Positions 44,830-54,355 of a DNA stretch of 64,000 bases are shown here, piece by piece; the stretch's first letter is position 1; every line of letters starts with the position of its first letter. Both the position numbers and the translations under genes were made by a program. A model generated the notes under the pieces. It made no database searches and was not told the origin of the DNA. It saw only the letters and a program-made list of their open reading frames with translations. The stretch is from Rathayibacter sp. VKM Ac-2857. GTDB taxonomy: Bacteria; Actinomycetota; Actinomycetes; Actinomycetales; Microbacteriaceae. The stretch covers positions 806,001 through 870,000 of the forward strand of contig NZ_JABMLE010000001.1 of NCBI RefSeq assembly GCF_013205025.1, in the 5' to 3' direction.

Positions 44830-46026
44830 GTGACCTTCCCCGATGCCGCCGACGCCGCTCGCGTCCGCACCTTCCTCCGCGACCAGCGCGCGCGCATCCT
44901 CGACGACGTCCGACACCTCGTGATGATGGAGAGCCCGAGCGACTCGCTCGACGCGCTCGACGAGTTGCACGCGTTCCTCGTGCACTGGGTCGGCGAGCGG
45001 CTCGGGCACGCGGGCGAGGTCGAGCACCTCCGCGAGCAGGACTGCCCGAGCGCCTCGAGCTGGACCTTCCCGGGCAGCGCCGCCGGCCGGGGGCCGCGCG
45101 GCTCGCGGCCCTTCGTGGCGCTGCTGGGGCACTACGACACCGTCTGGCCGCTCGGCACCACCCGCTCCTGGCCGTTCGCCGTCGACGGCGACCGCCTCAG
45201 CGGACCGGGCAGCTACGACATGAAGGTCGGCCTCGTGCAGATGGTCTGGTTGGTGCTGGCCCTGCGGCACGCCCGCCTGGCCCACCCGGCCGTCCGCCTG
45301 GTGATGAACGGCGACGAGGAGGTCGGCAGCCTCACCTCGCGCAGCTTCCTCGAGCACCAGAGCCGCGGGGCGGAGGCGGCGCTCGTGTTCGAGGGGGCGA
45401 TCGGCACCGCGGTGAAGACCGCGCGCAAGGGGATCGGCAACTTCGTGGTCGACGTCGTCGGGGTCGAGGCGCACGCGGGCGTCGAGCCCGAGAAGGGGGC
45501 CAGTGCGATCCACGAGCTCGGCGCGCTGATCCCGCGTGTCCTCGGGATCGCCCGGCCCGAGGCGGGCACGACCGTCAACATCGGCGTGGTCAAGGGCGGC
45601 AGCCGCGTGAACGTGACGACCGCGAAGGTGCGGCTCGAGCTGGAGGTGCGGATCCGCGGCTCGGCCGAGGCCGCCCGCGTGGAGGCCGAGATGAACGCGC
45701 TCGAGGCCTCCGACGAGCGGATCCGGATCGAGGTGCGCGGCTCGTGGCAGCGGCCGGTGTTCGAGCGGACGGCCGCCGTCGGTGCGCTCTACCGCCGGGC
45801 CGAGCGGGTCGCGAAGACGATGGACCTGCCGCTGACCGAGACCGCGGTGGGCGGCGCGAGCGACGGCAATCTGATCGCCGCCCTCGGGATCCCGGTGCTC
45901 GACGGACTCGGCGCGCCGGGCGAGGGTGCGCACGCCCGCGGAGAATCGGTCAGCATCGAGGGCATGCTCGAGCGGACCGCGCTCGCGGCACTGCTGGTGG
46001 CGAGCTTCGCCGCGGAAGGAGACTGA
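44830..46026 (+). CDS. M20-family metallopeptidase (CPG2-like)
   Basis: A 398-residue zinc-dependent peptidase/deacylase. Visible are VALLGHYDTVWPLGT (metal His/Asp), GPGSYDMKVGLVQM (bridging Asp), NGDEEVGSLTS (Glu pair), VVGVEAHAGVEPEKGASAI (lid domain) and GEGAHARGESVSIEGM (last His). This is the order seen in carboxypeptidase G2-like enzymes. The start is GTG. It is divergent from the sigma operon and runs into the SRPBCC gene, one base away. Confidence 0.9.
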   Translation: MTFPDAADAARVRTFLRDQRARILDDVRHLVMMESPSDSLDALDELHAFLVHWVGERLGHAGEVEHLREQDCPSASSWTFPGSAAGRGPRGSRPFVALLGHYDTVWPLGTTRSWPFAVDGDRLSGPGSYDMKVGLVQMVWLVLALRHARLAHPAVRLVMNGDEEVGSLTSRSFLEHQSRGAEAALVFEGAIGTAVKTARKGIGNFVVDVVGVEAHAGVEPEKGASAIHELGALIPRVLGIARPEAGTTVNIGVVKGGSRVNVTTAKVRLELEVRIRGSAEAARVEAEMNALEASDERIRIEVRGSWQRPVFERTAAVGALYRRAERVAKTMDLPLTETAVGGASDGNLIAALGIPVLDGLGAPGEGAHARGESVSIEGMLERTALAALLVASFAAEGD

Positions 46027-46027
46027 G

Positions 46028-46438
46028 ATGGTCCTGTACGAGTCGCGCCCGGTCGGCGTCGTGATCGACGCACCCGCCGACGAGGTGTACTCCTTCGTCG
46101 TCGATCCCTCGAACCTGTCGCTCTGGGCGGCGGGACTGGCGCAGGCGTCGGTCGAGGAGGTGGACGGGCACTGGTTCGCCGACTCGCCGATGGGGCGGGT
46201 CGAGATCGTCTTTGCCCCGCGCAACGACTTCGGGGTCGCGGACCACCGGGTGATCACCGCGGGCGGCCGGGTCTTCGACAATCCGCTCCGGATCCTCGCC
46301 AACGGCGACGGCGCCGAGGTCGCCTTCACCGTCCGCCGGTACGACGGGATGACGCTCGAGCAGTGGGACGAGGACTGCGACCGGGTCGCGGCCGACCTCG
46401 AGACGCTGCGGGGGCTGCTGGAGCGCGCGGAGGACTGA
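46028..46438 (+). CDS. SRPBCC/polyketide-cyclase-like small protein
   Basis: A 136-residue protein with a START/SRPBCC-type beginning (VVIDAPADEVYSFVVDPSNLSLWAAGLAQASVEEVDG) and a beta-rich middle (FADSPMGRVEIVFAPRNDFGVADHRV). Such folds bind hydrophobic ligands. GGAAGGAGA precedes the ATG, which begins one base after the M20 stop, so it is cotranscribed. The ligand is unknown. Confidence 0.72.
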   Translation: MVLYESRPVGVVIDAPADEVYSFVVDPSNLSLWAAGLAQASVEEVDGHWFADSPMGRVEIVFAPRNDFGVADHRVITAGGRVFDNPLRILANGDGAEVAFTVRRYDGMTLEQWDEDCDRVAADLETLRGLLERAED

Positions 46439-46577
46439 GCGGGTCTCCTCCCCAGGGGCGGGTCGCGCGGAGTCGTCCACCGGTCTTCCCGGCCGCCGCG
46501 ATCGGGCGCCGATCCTGCACTACATTCGACAGGATCCGGCGTTCGCCCGGGCCTTCCGCGCGAGAACGAGGGACGCC

Positions 46578-48023
46578 ATGACCTCTCCCGAACCGACCAC
46601 CCGGCCCGCCGGCGGCATCGAGCTCAACGGTCTCGACACCATCCAGGAGTCGGAGCGGCACGGCCGACCGCGCGACCTGTTCTGGCCGTGGTTCGCCGCG
46701 AACGTCTCCGTGCTGGGGCTCAGCTACGGCTCGTTCCTGCTCGGCTTCGGCCTGTCCTTCTGGCAGGCGACCGCGGTCGCCGTGATCGGGATCGTCGTCT
46801 CCTTCCTCTTCTGCGGCTTCGTCGCGGTCGCGGGCAAGCGCGGCTCGGCCCCGACGATGGTGCTCAGCCGCGCGTCCTTCGGCGTCGACGGCAACCGGCT
46901 GATCGCGGTGATCTCCTGGCTGCTCACGGTGGGCTGGGAGACGGTGCTCGCCTCTCTCGCCGTGCTCGCGACGGCGACCGTCTTCGAGGAGTTCGGCTGG
47001 GACGGCGGCGTGCTGACCAAGGTCGTCGCGCTGATCGTCGTCGCGGCGCTGATCGTGATCGCCGGGATCGCCGGCTTCCGGCTCATCATGCGGCTGCAGC
47101 TCGCGATCACGATCGCCACCGCCGTGCTCACGGTGGTCTACGTCGTGCTCGTGCTCGACCGCATCGACCTCGCCGCCGTCGGCAGCCTGCCCTCGGGGTC
47201 GGCCGGGGCCGTGATCGGCGGGCTCGTCTTCATGATGACCGGCTTCGGGCTCGGCTGGGTGAACGCTGCGGCCGACTACTCGCGCTACCTCCCCCGCACC
47301 GCCGGCACCGCCGGGGTCATCGGCTGGACCACGATCGGCGGCGCCGTCGCGCCCGTCGTGCTCGTGGTGGTCGGACTGCTGCTCGCCGCCTCCTCGCAGG
47401 AGCTCTCCGACGCGATCGGCCTCGACCCGATCGGCGCGCTCGCGAGCATCCTGCCGACCTGGTTCCTGCTGCCCTTCATCGTCGTGGCCCTGCTGGGGCT
47501 GATCGGCGGCGCCGTGATGGACATCTACTCCTCGGGCCTCGCACTGCTCAGCACCGGCCTCAAGGTCTCCCGGCCGGTGGCGGCCGGCATCGACGGCGTG
47601 CTGATGGTGCTCGGCGCGATCTACGTCGTCTTCATCGCGGGCGACTTCCTCGGCCCGTTCCAGGGCTTCCTGATCACGCTCGGCGTGCCGATCGCGGGCT
47701 GGCTGGGCGTCTTCCTGGCCGACCTGATCCTCCGCCGCCGCGACTACGACCAGGAGGCGCTCTACACCTCCCGCGGCCGCTACGGCAGCGTCTCGATCGC
47801 GCCGGTGCTGCTCGTGGTCGTCGGTGCTGTGATCGGCTGGGGCCTCGTCGTCAACTACTCCCCCGGCTTCGAGTGGGAGGGCTACCTGCTCGGCCCGATC
47901 GGGGGGCGCGACGGCGAGTGGGCCGGAGCCAACCTCGGCGTGCTGGTCGCCCTCGTGATCGGCTTCGCCGGCACGCTCGTCCTCTCGCGGTCCGCGGTGC
48001 GGCGCCAGGAGGCCGACGCGTGA
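46578..48023 (+). CDS. NCS1-family purine/cytosine (nucleobase) permease
   Basis: A 481-residue transporter with about 12 hydrophobic helices, typical of purine-cytosine permeases. Characteristic parts are DLFWPWFAANVSVLGLSYG, RASFGVDGNRLIAVISWLLTVGWE, GFGLGWVNAAADYSRYLPR and DIYSSGLALLSTGLKV. It probably imports a nucleobase, hydantoin or similar ring. GAGGGAC precedes the ATG. It overlaps the isochorismatase gene by 4 bp (GTGA), so the two likely serve one pathway. Confidence 0.9.
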   Translation: MTSPEPTTRPAGGIELNGLDTIQESERHGRPRDLFWPWFAANVSVLGLSYGSFLLGFGLSFWQATAVAVIGIVVSFLFCGFVAVAGKRGSAPTMVLSRASFGVDGNRLIAVISWLLTVGWETVLASLAVLATATVFEEFGWDGGVLTKVVALIVVAALIVIAGIAGFRLIMRLQLAITIATAVLTVVYVVLVLDRIDLAAVGSLPSGSAGAVIGGLVFMMTGFGLGWVNAAADYSRYLPRTAGTAGVIGWTTIGGAVAPVVLVVVGLLLAASSQELSDAIGLDPIGALASILPTWFLLPFIVVALLGLIGGAVMDIYSSGLALLSTGLKVSRPVAAGIDGVLMVLGAIYVVFIAGDFLGPFQGFLITLGVPIAGWLGVFLADLILRRRDYDQEALYTSRGRYGSVSIAPVLLVVVGAVIGWGLVVNYSPGFEWEGYLLGPIGGRDGEWAGANLGVLVALVIGFAGTLVLSRSAVRRQEADA

Positions 48024-48565
48024 GCCTGCTCGTCGCGATCGACCTGCAGCACGTCTTCGCCGACGCGTCCTCGCCGTGGGCGTCGGCAGAGTTCGCCCGT
48101 GCGGCGGAGGGGACGACCCGGCTACTCCCCCGCTTCGGCGAGCGAGTGGTCACCACCCGGTTCGTCGCACCGGCCGAGCCCCGCGGCTCCTGGGTGCCCT
48201 ACTACCGCGAGTGGCCGTTCGCGCTCGTGCCCGACGACGATCCGCTCTACGCGCTCGTCCCCGGCTTCGAGGGGCACCGCACGATCACCGCGCCGACCTT
48301 CGGCAAGTGGGGCGCCGAGCTCGAGGCGCTGCTCGACGACTCCCGCTCCCTGGTGCTCACCGGCGTCTCGACCGACTGCTGCGTGCTGTCGACGGCGCTC
48401 GCCGCGGCCGACGCGGGCGTCGCGGTGCGCGTGGTGACGGACGCGTGCGCGGGGGCCTCCGAGGCCGATCACGCCCGCGCGCTCGATGCGATGGCGCTCT
48501 ACGCCCCGCTGATCACCCTCACCACCGTCGACGAGGTGCTGGCCGACGACCGTGCCGGAGCCTGA
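48020..48565 (+). CDS. Isochorismatase-family cysteine hydrolase
   Basis: A 181-residue hydrolase. The triad is visible: Asp in LLVAIDLQHVFAD, Lys in TFGKWGAEL and Cys in VLTGVSTDCCVLSTAL. Related enzymes hydrolyse isochorismate, nicotinamide, carbamoyl compounds or ring amides. Translationally coupled to the upstream permease, which hints at a nitrogen-ring substrate. The exact substrate is unknown. Confidence 0.88.
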   Translation: MSLLVAIDLQHVFADASSPWASAEFARAAEGTTRLLPRFGERVVTTRFVAPAEPRGSWVPYYREWPFALVPDDDPLYALVPGFEGHRTITAPTFGKWGAELEALLDDSRSLVLTGVSTDCCVLSTALAAADAGVAVRVVTDACAGASEADHARALDAMALYAPLITLTTVDEVLADDRAGA

Positions 48566-48617
48566 GGGCGCGCGGGAGGTCTCGCGACGACGGCGTGCGG
48601 ACCGGCATGATGGCGGG

Positions 48618-49529
48618 ATGTCCTCCACCGACGTCCGCGACAGCGCGGCGCCCCGCATCCTCGTCATCGGCGAAGCCCTGATCGACATCGTCGAGCGCGA
48701 CGGCGCGAGCACGGAGCACGTGGGCGGCTCGCCCGCGAACGTCGCGCTCACGCTCGCCCGGCTGGGACGCGAGGCGACCCTCGTCACCGACATCGCCGAT
48801 GACGACCGCGGCCGCCGCATCGCCGAGCACCTGGGCGCCTCCGGCGTGACCGTGCTGCACGGCGACGCCGAGCGCACCTCGACCGCCCGTGCCCGCCTGC
48901 AGGCGGACGGCTCCGCCGAGTACGTCTTCGACCTCTCCTGGAACCCGCCGGCCGCCGATCCGACCAGCGCGACCCATGTGCACACCGGCTCGATCGCCGT
49001 GTACCTCGAGCCGGGCGGCTCCGCGATCGTCGAGCTGCTCGAGGCGCTGCCGGCCGGCGTCACCGCGAGCGTCGACGCGAACATCCGCCCCGCCCTGGTC
49101 GGCGAGCACAGCGACGCGCTGACCCGGTTCGAGCGGGTCGCGGCGGCCTGCGAGATCGTCAAGCTCAGCGACGAGGACGCCCACTGGCTCTACCCGACGA
49201 TGCAGCTCGACGAGGTGCTGACCCGCCTGCTCGGGCTCGGCGCGCAGCTCGCCGTCGTGACCCGCGGCGGCGAGGGCCTGCTGCTCGCCTCCGCCGTCGC
49301 CCGGGCCACTGTCCCGGCCGCGCGCATCGTCGTCGCCGACACCATCGGCGCGGGAGACTCCGCGATGGGCGCCGTCCTCGACGAGGCGTTCCGCCAGGGC
49401 CTGGGCGCGCCGAACGGCCTGCTCCTCGACGAGCCGTCCCTGCGCGCGATCGGCCACTGGGCCGCCCGCGTCGCCGGCATCACCACCTCCCGCTCCGGCG
49501 CGAACCCCCCGACCCGCGCAGAGCTGTAG
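48618..49529 (+). CDS. PfkB-family carbohydrate kinase
   Basis: A 303-residue ribokinase-fold sugar kinase. ILVIGEALIDIVERDG, VGGSPANVALTLARLG (PfkB signature 1) and VVADTIGAGDSAMGAVLDEAF (signature 2, catalytic Asp) are visible. Fructokinase is the commonest role in this group, but this is not proved. CATGAT lies six bases before the ATG, suggesting a leaderless transcript. It lies 52 bp after the isochorismatase stop. Confidence 0.9.
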   Translation: MSSTDVRDSAAPRILVIGEALIDIVERDGASTEHVGGSPANVALTLARLGREATLVTDIADDDRGRRIAEHLGASGVTVLHGDAERTSTARARLQADGSAEYVFDLSWNPPAADPTSATHVHTGSIAVYLEPGGSAIVELLEALPAGVTASVDANIRPALVGEHSDALTRFERVAAACEIVKLSDEDAHWLYPTMQLDEVLTRLLGLGAQLAVVTRGGEGLLLASAVARATVPAARIVVADTIGAGDSAMGAVLDEAFRQGLGAPNGLLLDEPSLRAIGHWAARVAGITTSRSGANPPTRAEL

Positions 49530-49545
49530 AAGCCGCGCCGTCCGC

Positions 49546-50243
49546 GCTGGTCGAGTGGCCGCCGCAGGCGGCGTATCGAGCGGCGAAGCCGCTTCGCGTC
49601 TCGGTGGTGGAGGAAAGGACGCGGCTGCGCCGCGTCATGCTGGTCGAGTAGCCCCGCAGGGGCGTATCGAGACCCGCCTTCGTCAGCAGAGCGGGTCTGC
49701 AGACTCGTCCTTCTGACGCTGGTCGATCTCGATACGCCCGCTCCGCGGGCTACTCGATCAGCATGAGAGGACGATCAGCAGAAGATGCCTGCAGTCATGC
49801 TGGTCGAGCAGCCTCCGCAGGCGGCGTATCGAGCGGCGAAGCCGCTTCGCGTCTCGCTGGTGAGGGAGAGGACGCGGCTGCGCCGCATCATGCTGGTCGA
49901 GTAGCCCCGCAGGGGCGTATCGAGACCCGCCTTCGTCAGCAGAGCGGGTCTGCAGACTCGGCTTCTGACGCCGGTGGATCTCGATACGCCCGCTCCGCGG
50001 GCTACTCGATCAGCATGGTTCTCCCCATACGCACTAGGTGAGCTTTCTCAGCAGACCCACCCCTGTCGGACGCGGGGATCTATTTGGAAAAGACGCCCGC
50101 CTGCATGCTGGTCGAGTAGACCCGAAGGGGCGTATCGAGACCCACCTACCGCAAGAACGTCGGTCTCGTCCCCGCCCCGCGATGGCGCCGAAGGCGCCCC
50201 CTCCGCTCGATACGCCCACTCCGCGGGCTCGTCGATCAGCAAG
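49546..50243. repeat. Inverted-repeat cluster, one ~220-bp unit duplicated (I, J) plus copy K
   Basis: Units I (49546-49765) and J (49797-50016) are about 220 bp each and nearly identical. Each has a first arm (ctggtcgag-t/c-...), a gcgtatcgagcggcgaagcc block, a second arm (atgctggtcgagtagccccg), the spacer ccttcgtcagcagagcggg and the right arm ctactcgatcagcatg. Copy K (50105-50243) is shorter and diverged. They take up almost all of the 817-bp gap between the sugar kinase and PhnB-like genes; no gene is seen. Confidence 0.9.
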
Positions 50244-50346
50244 GGCGCGCGGCGGGGGCCCGGAGGCGATGGGCACGTCCACGCCGCCATTGTGGGAAGG
50301 CGCGACCGGGTCGATACTGGGGCCCTCCTCGACAGGAAGGCGCCCC

Positions 50347-50763
50347 ATGTCCACGAGTCTCAGTCCCTACATCGGCTTCCGCGACAACGCTCGCGAGGCG
50401 ATGGAGTTCTACCACTCGATCTTCGGCGGGGAGCTGGTGTCGAGCACCTTCGCGGACTTCCACGCGAGCGAGGATCCGGCCGACCAGGACCTGCTCATGC
50501 ACTCGCAGCTCACCACCCCGAGCGGCCTGATCCTGATGGCGTCCGATACTCCGAGCTCGATGACGTTCGAGGAGGGCGCGCGCATCACGGTCGCGCTCTT
50601 CGGCGACGACGACGGCGAGCTCGGCGGCTACTGGGACGGACTCGCCGTCGGAGGCTCGGTCCAGGAGCCGCTGGTCGAGTCGCCCTGGGGCGACCGCTTC
50701 GGGATGCTGACCGACCGCTTCGGCGTGCACTGGATGGTCAACATCCTGGGCGCGTCCGCCTGA
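50347..50763 (+). CDS. PhnB-like VOC protein
   Basis: A 138-residue glyoxalase-superfamily protein: SLSPYIGFRDNAREAMEFYHSIFGGEL, LLMHSQLTTPSGLILMASD, ITVALFGDDDGEL and ESPWGDRFGMLTDRFGVHWMVNI. The function of such PhnB-type proteins is unknown. It lies 86 bp before fgd on the same strand. ATG at 50347 follows GACAGGAAGG. Confidence 0.88.
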   Translation: MSTSLSPYIGFRDNAREAMEFYHSIFGGELVSSTFADFHASEDPADQDLLMHSQLTTPSGLILMASDTPSSMTFEEGARITVALFGDDDGELGGYWDGLAVGGSVQEPLVESPWGDRFGMLTDRFGVHWMVNILGASA

Positions 50764-50849
50764 GCGTCCCGATCGTCGCCCGCGCGGGCGCAGAATGGAG
50801 GGACCGCTTGGACACCTGAGCGACCCCTCCCTCTGACGAAGGCGGCACT

Positions 50850-51866
50850 ATGACGATCACGCTCGGGTACAAGGCATCGGCGGAGCAGTTCGGGGCGCGC
50901 GAGCTCGTGGAGCTGGCCGTCGCCGCCGAGCGGCACGGCTTCGAGAGCGCGGTGGTCTCGGACCACTTCCAGCCCTGGCGCCACACCGGCGGCCACGCGC
51001 CGTTCTCGCTGGCCTGGCTCGCCGCGGCCGGCGAGCGCACCTCGACCATCCGCCTCGGCACCTCCGTGATGACGCCGCACTACCGCTACAACCCCGCCGT
51101 CATCGCGCAGGCCTTCGGCACGCTCGGCGTGCTCTACCCCGACCGCATCATGCTCGGCGTGGGCACCGGCGAGGCGCTGAACGAGGTCGCCACCGGCTAC
51201 CAGGGCGCGGGCGAGCAGAGCTGGCCCGACTTCAAGGAGCGCTTCGCGCGGCTGCGCGAGGCCGTGCGCCTCATGCGAGCGCTCTGGGCGGGCGACCGCG
51301 TCTCGTTCGACGGCGAGTACTACTCCACCCACGAGGCGTCCATCTACGACAAGCCCGAGAACGGCGTCCCCGTCTACATCGCCGCGGGCGGACCCGTCGT
51401 CGCGAAGTACGCCGGGCGCGCGGGCGACGGCTTCATCTGCACTTCGGGCAAGGGCATGGAGCTCTACACCGAGAAGCTGCTGCCCGCGGTCGAGGAGGGC
51501 ATCGCCGCGGGCGGACGCGACTCCGCCGCGCTCGACCGGATGATCGAGATCAAGCTCTCCTACGACCCCGACCCGGCGCTCGCCCTCGAGAACACGCGCT
51601 TCTGGGCGCCGCTCTCGCTGACGCCCGAGCAGAAGCATTCGCTGACCGACCCGGTCGACATGGAGCGCGCCGCCGACGAGCTGCCGATCGAGCAGGTCGC
51701 CAAGCGCTGGATCGTCGGTTCGGACCCGGACGAGACGGTCGCGCAGATCAAGCCCTACGTCGACGCGGGCTTCAACCACCTCGTCTTCCACGCGCCCGGC
51801 GACGACCAGCAGCGCTTCTTCGACGCGTTCGAGCGCGACCTCGCGCCGCGCCTGCGCGCCCTCTGA
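50850..51866 (+). CDS. fgd: F420-dependent glucose-6-phosphate dehydrogenase
   Basis: Oxidises glucose-6-phosphate to 6-phosphogluconolactone and reduces coenzyme F420, the main source of F420H2 in actinobacteria. The 338 residues match the FGD family closely: [38 protein letters not shown] (cofactor/catalytic Asp, His, Trp), [15 protein letters not shown] (Glu), [20 protein letters not shown] and [21 protein letters not shown] three-residue insertion (GEQ) follows GYQGA. All expected active-site segments are present. It leads the block with fbiC. Confidence 0.96.
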   Translation: MTITLGYKASAEQFGARELVELAVAAERHGFESAVVSDHFQPWRHTGGHAPFSLAWLAAAGERTSTIRLGTSVMTPHYRYNPAVIAQAFGTLGVLYPDRIMLGVGTGEALNEVATGYQGAGEQSWPDFKERFARLREAVRLMRALWAGDRVSFDGEYYSTHEASIYDKPENGVPVYIAAGGPVVAKYAGRAGDGFICTSGKGMELYTEKLLPAVEEGIAAGGRDSAALDRMIEIKLSYDPDPALALENTRFWAPLSLTPEQKHSLTDPVDMERAADELPIEQVAKRWIVGSDPDETVAQIKPYVDAGFNHLVFHAPGDDQQRFFDAFERDLAPRLRAL

Positions 51867-51970
51867 CACCGTCGCGACCGGCCGGTGCGCTGCCGCCGGC
51901 CGGACCGACCCTCCCGCGCCCCGCCCCGTCGGCGCCCGCCGACCGACCCCTCCGGAAGAGCCGCCACCGC

Positions 51971-54355
51971 ATGACCGTGCCCACCCTCCTCGCCCGCCTC
52001 GCCGACGGCGAGCCGATCACGCGCGCGAGCGCCGAGGTGCTCCTCGAGGCCCGCGGGGACGACCTCGACGCGGTGCTGCTGGCGGCCGGGCGGCTGCGCG
52101 ACGAGGGGCTCGCCCGCCGCGGTCGGCCGGGAGTGATCACTTACTCCCGCAAGGTCTTCGTGCCGCTGACGAAGCTCTGCCGCGACCGCTGCCACTACTG
52201 CGTGTTCGTCGAGACGCCGGGCGGCCTCGCCCTCAAGCGCGAGTCGACCTTCATGGAGCCGGAGGAGATCCTCGAGGTCGCCCGGGCCGGCGCCGCGCTC
52301 GGCTGCAAGGAGGCGCTGTTCACCCTCGGCGACCGTCCGGAGGACCGCTGGCCCGTCGCCCGCGCCTGGCTCGCCGAGCACGGCTACGCCTCGACGCTCG
52401 AGTACGTGCGCGCCATGGCGGTGCTGGTGATGACCGAGACCGGGATGGTCACGCACCTCAATCCCGGCGTGATGTCCTGGGCCGAGCTGCAGCGCCTGCG
52501 GCCGGTCGCGCCCTCGATGGGGATGATGCTCGAGACGACCGCCGAGCGGCTGTGGTCCGAGAAGGGCGGCGTGCACTACGGCTCGCCCGACAAGGACCCG
52601 GCGCTGCGGCTGCGGGTGCTCGACGACGCCGGGCGCAGCCGGATCCCGTTCACCACGGGCGTGCTGCTGGGCATCGGCGAGAACACGGCGGAGCGGGCCG
52701 ACGCGCTGTTCGCGATCCGCGACTCGCACGCGCTCTGGGGCCACGTGCAGGAGTGCATCGTGCAGAACTTCCGCGCCAAGCCGCGGACCGCGATGCAGAA
52801 CGAGGTCGACCTCGAGCTGCAGGAGTACGTCGCGAACGTCGCCGTCGCGCGCCTCGTGCTCGGCGCGGACATGACGATCCAGGTGCCGCCGAACCTCACC
52901 GACGAGCAGGAGCTCGGGCTCCTCCTCCGCGCCGGGATCGACGACTGGGGCGGGGTGAGCCCGCTGACCGCGGACCACGTGAATCCGGAGCGGCCCTGGC
53001 CGAACATCGACGACCTCGCGCGGCTGACCGCCGACTCCGGCTACCGGCTGCACGAGCGCCTCACCGCGCATCCGCGGTACCTCAGCGACGCGGAGACCTG
53101 GATCGACCCGCGGGTCGCGCCGTACGTCCTCGCGCTCGCCGATCGCGAGTCCTGGCTCGCTGACGAGGCCGCACCGATCGTCCCCCGCGCGTACCGGGAG
53201 GAGCTCGAGCCCGCCCCGCGTCCGGCGGCACCGACCCTCGCCGCGGTGCTCGGGCGCGCCGCCGCCGACCCGGCCGGCCTCGACGACGCCGACTACCTGG
53301 CCCTGCTCGCCGCCGAGGGCGACGACCTCGACGCGCTGGCCGCCCTCGCCGACGACGTCCGCCGCTCGGCCGTGGGCGACACCGTCACCGTGGTCGCCAA
53401 CCGCAACATCGACACCGCGCTCTGGGGCGCCGGCGGGCTCACCGTCGAGACCCTGGAGCAGCTCGCCGACGAGGCCGTCGCGCTCGGCGCCACCGAGCTG
53501 TGCCTCCAGGGCCCGCTCGCGACGCCGGGCGAGGACCACCTGCTGATCGTGCGCACCCTGCACGCGCGGCACCCCTCGCTGCACCTGCACGCGTTCCGGC
53601 CGGGCGAGATCCTGGACGCGGCGCTCGGCACCGGCAGGACCCCCGCCGAGATGCTGGCCGCGCTGCGCGAGGCCGGCGTCGACTCCGTGCCGGGGACCGC
53701 CGCGCGGATCCTCGACGACCGGGTGCGCGCGATCCTCAGCGAGGGCGCGGACCCGAGCGTCGCCGAGTGGCGGGAGTCGGTGACGACCGCGCACCGCGGC
53801 GGGCTGCGCTCGACCGCGACCATGGTCTACGGGCACGTCGAGACGCCGCAGCAGCAGATCGACCACCTCCGCGCGCTGGCCGCGATCCAGGACGAGACGG
53901 GCGGTTTCACCGAGTTCATCGCGATGCCGTTCGTGCCCGCCGAGGCGCCGGCGGCGGTCGTCGCGCAGACCCGCGGCGGCCCGACCCGGCGCGAGACGCG
54001 CGCGGTGCACGCGGTGGCCCGGCTGCTGCTGCACGGGCGGATCGACCACGTGCAGACGGCCTGGACGAAGCTCGGGCTGCAGCTGTCGCAGGAGCTGCTG
54101 CGCGGCGGCGCGGACGACCTCGGCGGTCTGCTGCTCGACGGCGCGATGAGCCCGGAGGCGGGCGCCGAGGCGCACCGCTCCCTCGACATCGCGACCGTGG
54201 CGCGACTCACCGGCGAGATCGGCCGGCCCTGGCGCCAGCGCACCACCGACTACGGACACGTCGCCGCCGAGCGCGCGATGACGGTGCCGGCGCCCGGCAG
54301 CACCGCGACCCGCCGGCTGCGCCTCCCGGTGCGCGAGGCCGGCCGCGTCTCGTGA
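51971..54355 (+). CDS. fbiC: FO synthase CofGH (FbiC) with CofH radical-SAM motif missing
   Basis: FO synthase makes the deazaflavin core of F420 from an aminouracil and tyrosine using two radical-SAM halves. The CofG half is intact: TKLCRDRCHYCVF (C70, C74, C77). The CofH half keeps many family stretches (HAFRPGEI, REAGVDSVPGTAARILDD, TAHRGGLRSTATMVYGH, IQDETGGFTEF, ARLLLHGRIDHVQT), but after VANRNID (475-481) the sequence goes straight to TALWGAGGLTVE, so the expected C-x3-C-x2-C segment is gone, as is the GGI motif after the QG. At 794 residues it is shorter than the usual ~850. Frame is intact. Confidence 0.9.
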   Translation: MTVPTLLARLADGEPITRASAEVLLEARGDDLDAVLLAAGRLRDEGLARRGRPGVITYSRKVFVPLTKLCRDRCHYCVFVETPGGLALKRESTFMEPEEILEVARAGAALGCKEALFTLGDRPEDRWPVARAWLAEHGYASTLEYVRAMAVLVMTETGMVTHLNPGVMSWAELQRLRPVAPSMGMMLETTAERLWSEKGGVHYGSPDKDPALRLRVLDDAGRSRIPFTTGVLLGIGENTAERADALFAIRDSHALWGHVQECIVQNFRAKPRTAMQNEVDLELQEYVANVAVARLVLGADMTIQVPPNLTDEQELGLLLRAGIDDWGGVSPLTADHVNPERPWPNIDDLARLTADSGYRLHERLTAHPRYLSDAETWIDPRVAPYVLALADRESWLADEAAPIVPRAYREELEPAPRPAAPTLAAVLGRAAADPAGLDDADYLALLAAEGDDLDALAALADDVRRSAVGDTVTVVANRNIDTALWGAGGLTVETLEQLADEAVALGATELCLQGPLATPGEDHLLIVRTLHARHPSLHLHAFRPGEILDAALGTGRTPAEMLAALREAGVDSVPGTAARILDDRVRAILSEGADPSVAEWRESVTTAHRGGLRSTATMVYGHVETPQQQIDHLRALAAIQDETGGFTEFIAMPFVPAEAPAAVVAQTRGGPTRRETRAVHAVARLLLHGRIDHVQTAWTKLGLQLSQELLRGGADDLGGLLLDGAMSPEAGAEAHRSLDIATVARLTGEIGRPWRQRTTDYGHVAAERAMTVPAPGSTATRRLRLPVREAGRVS

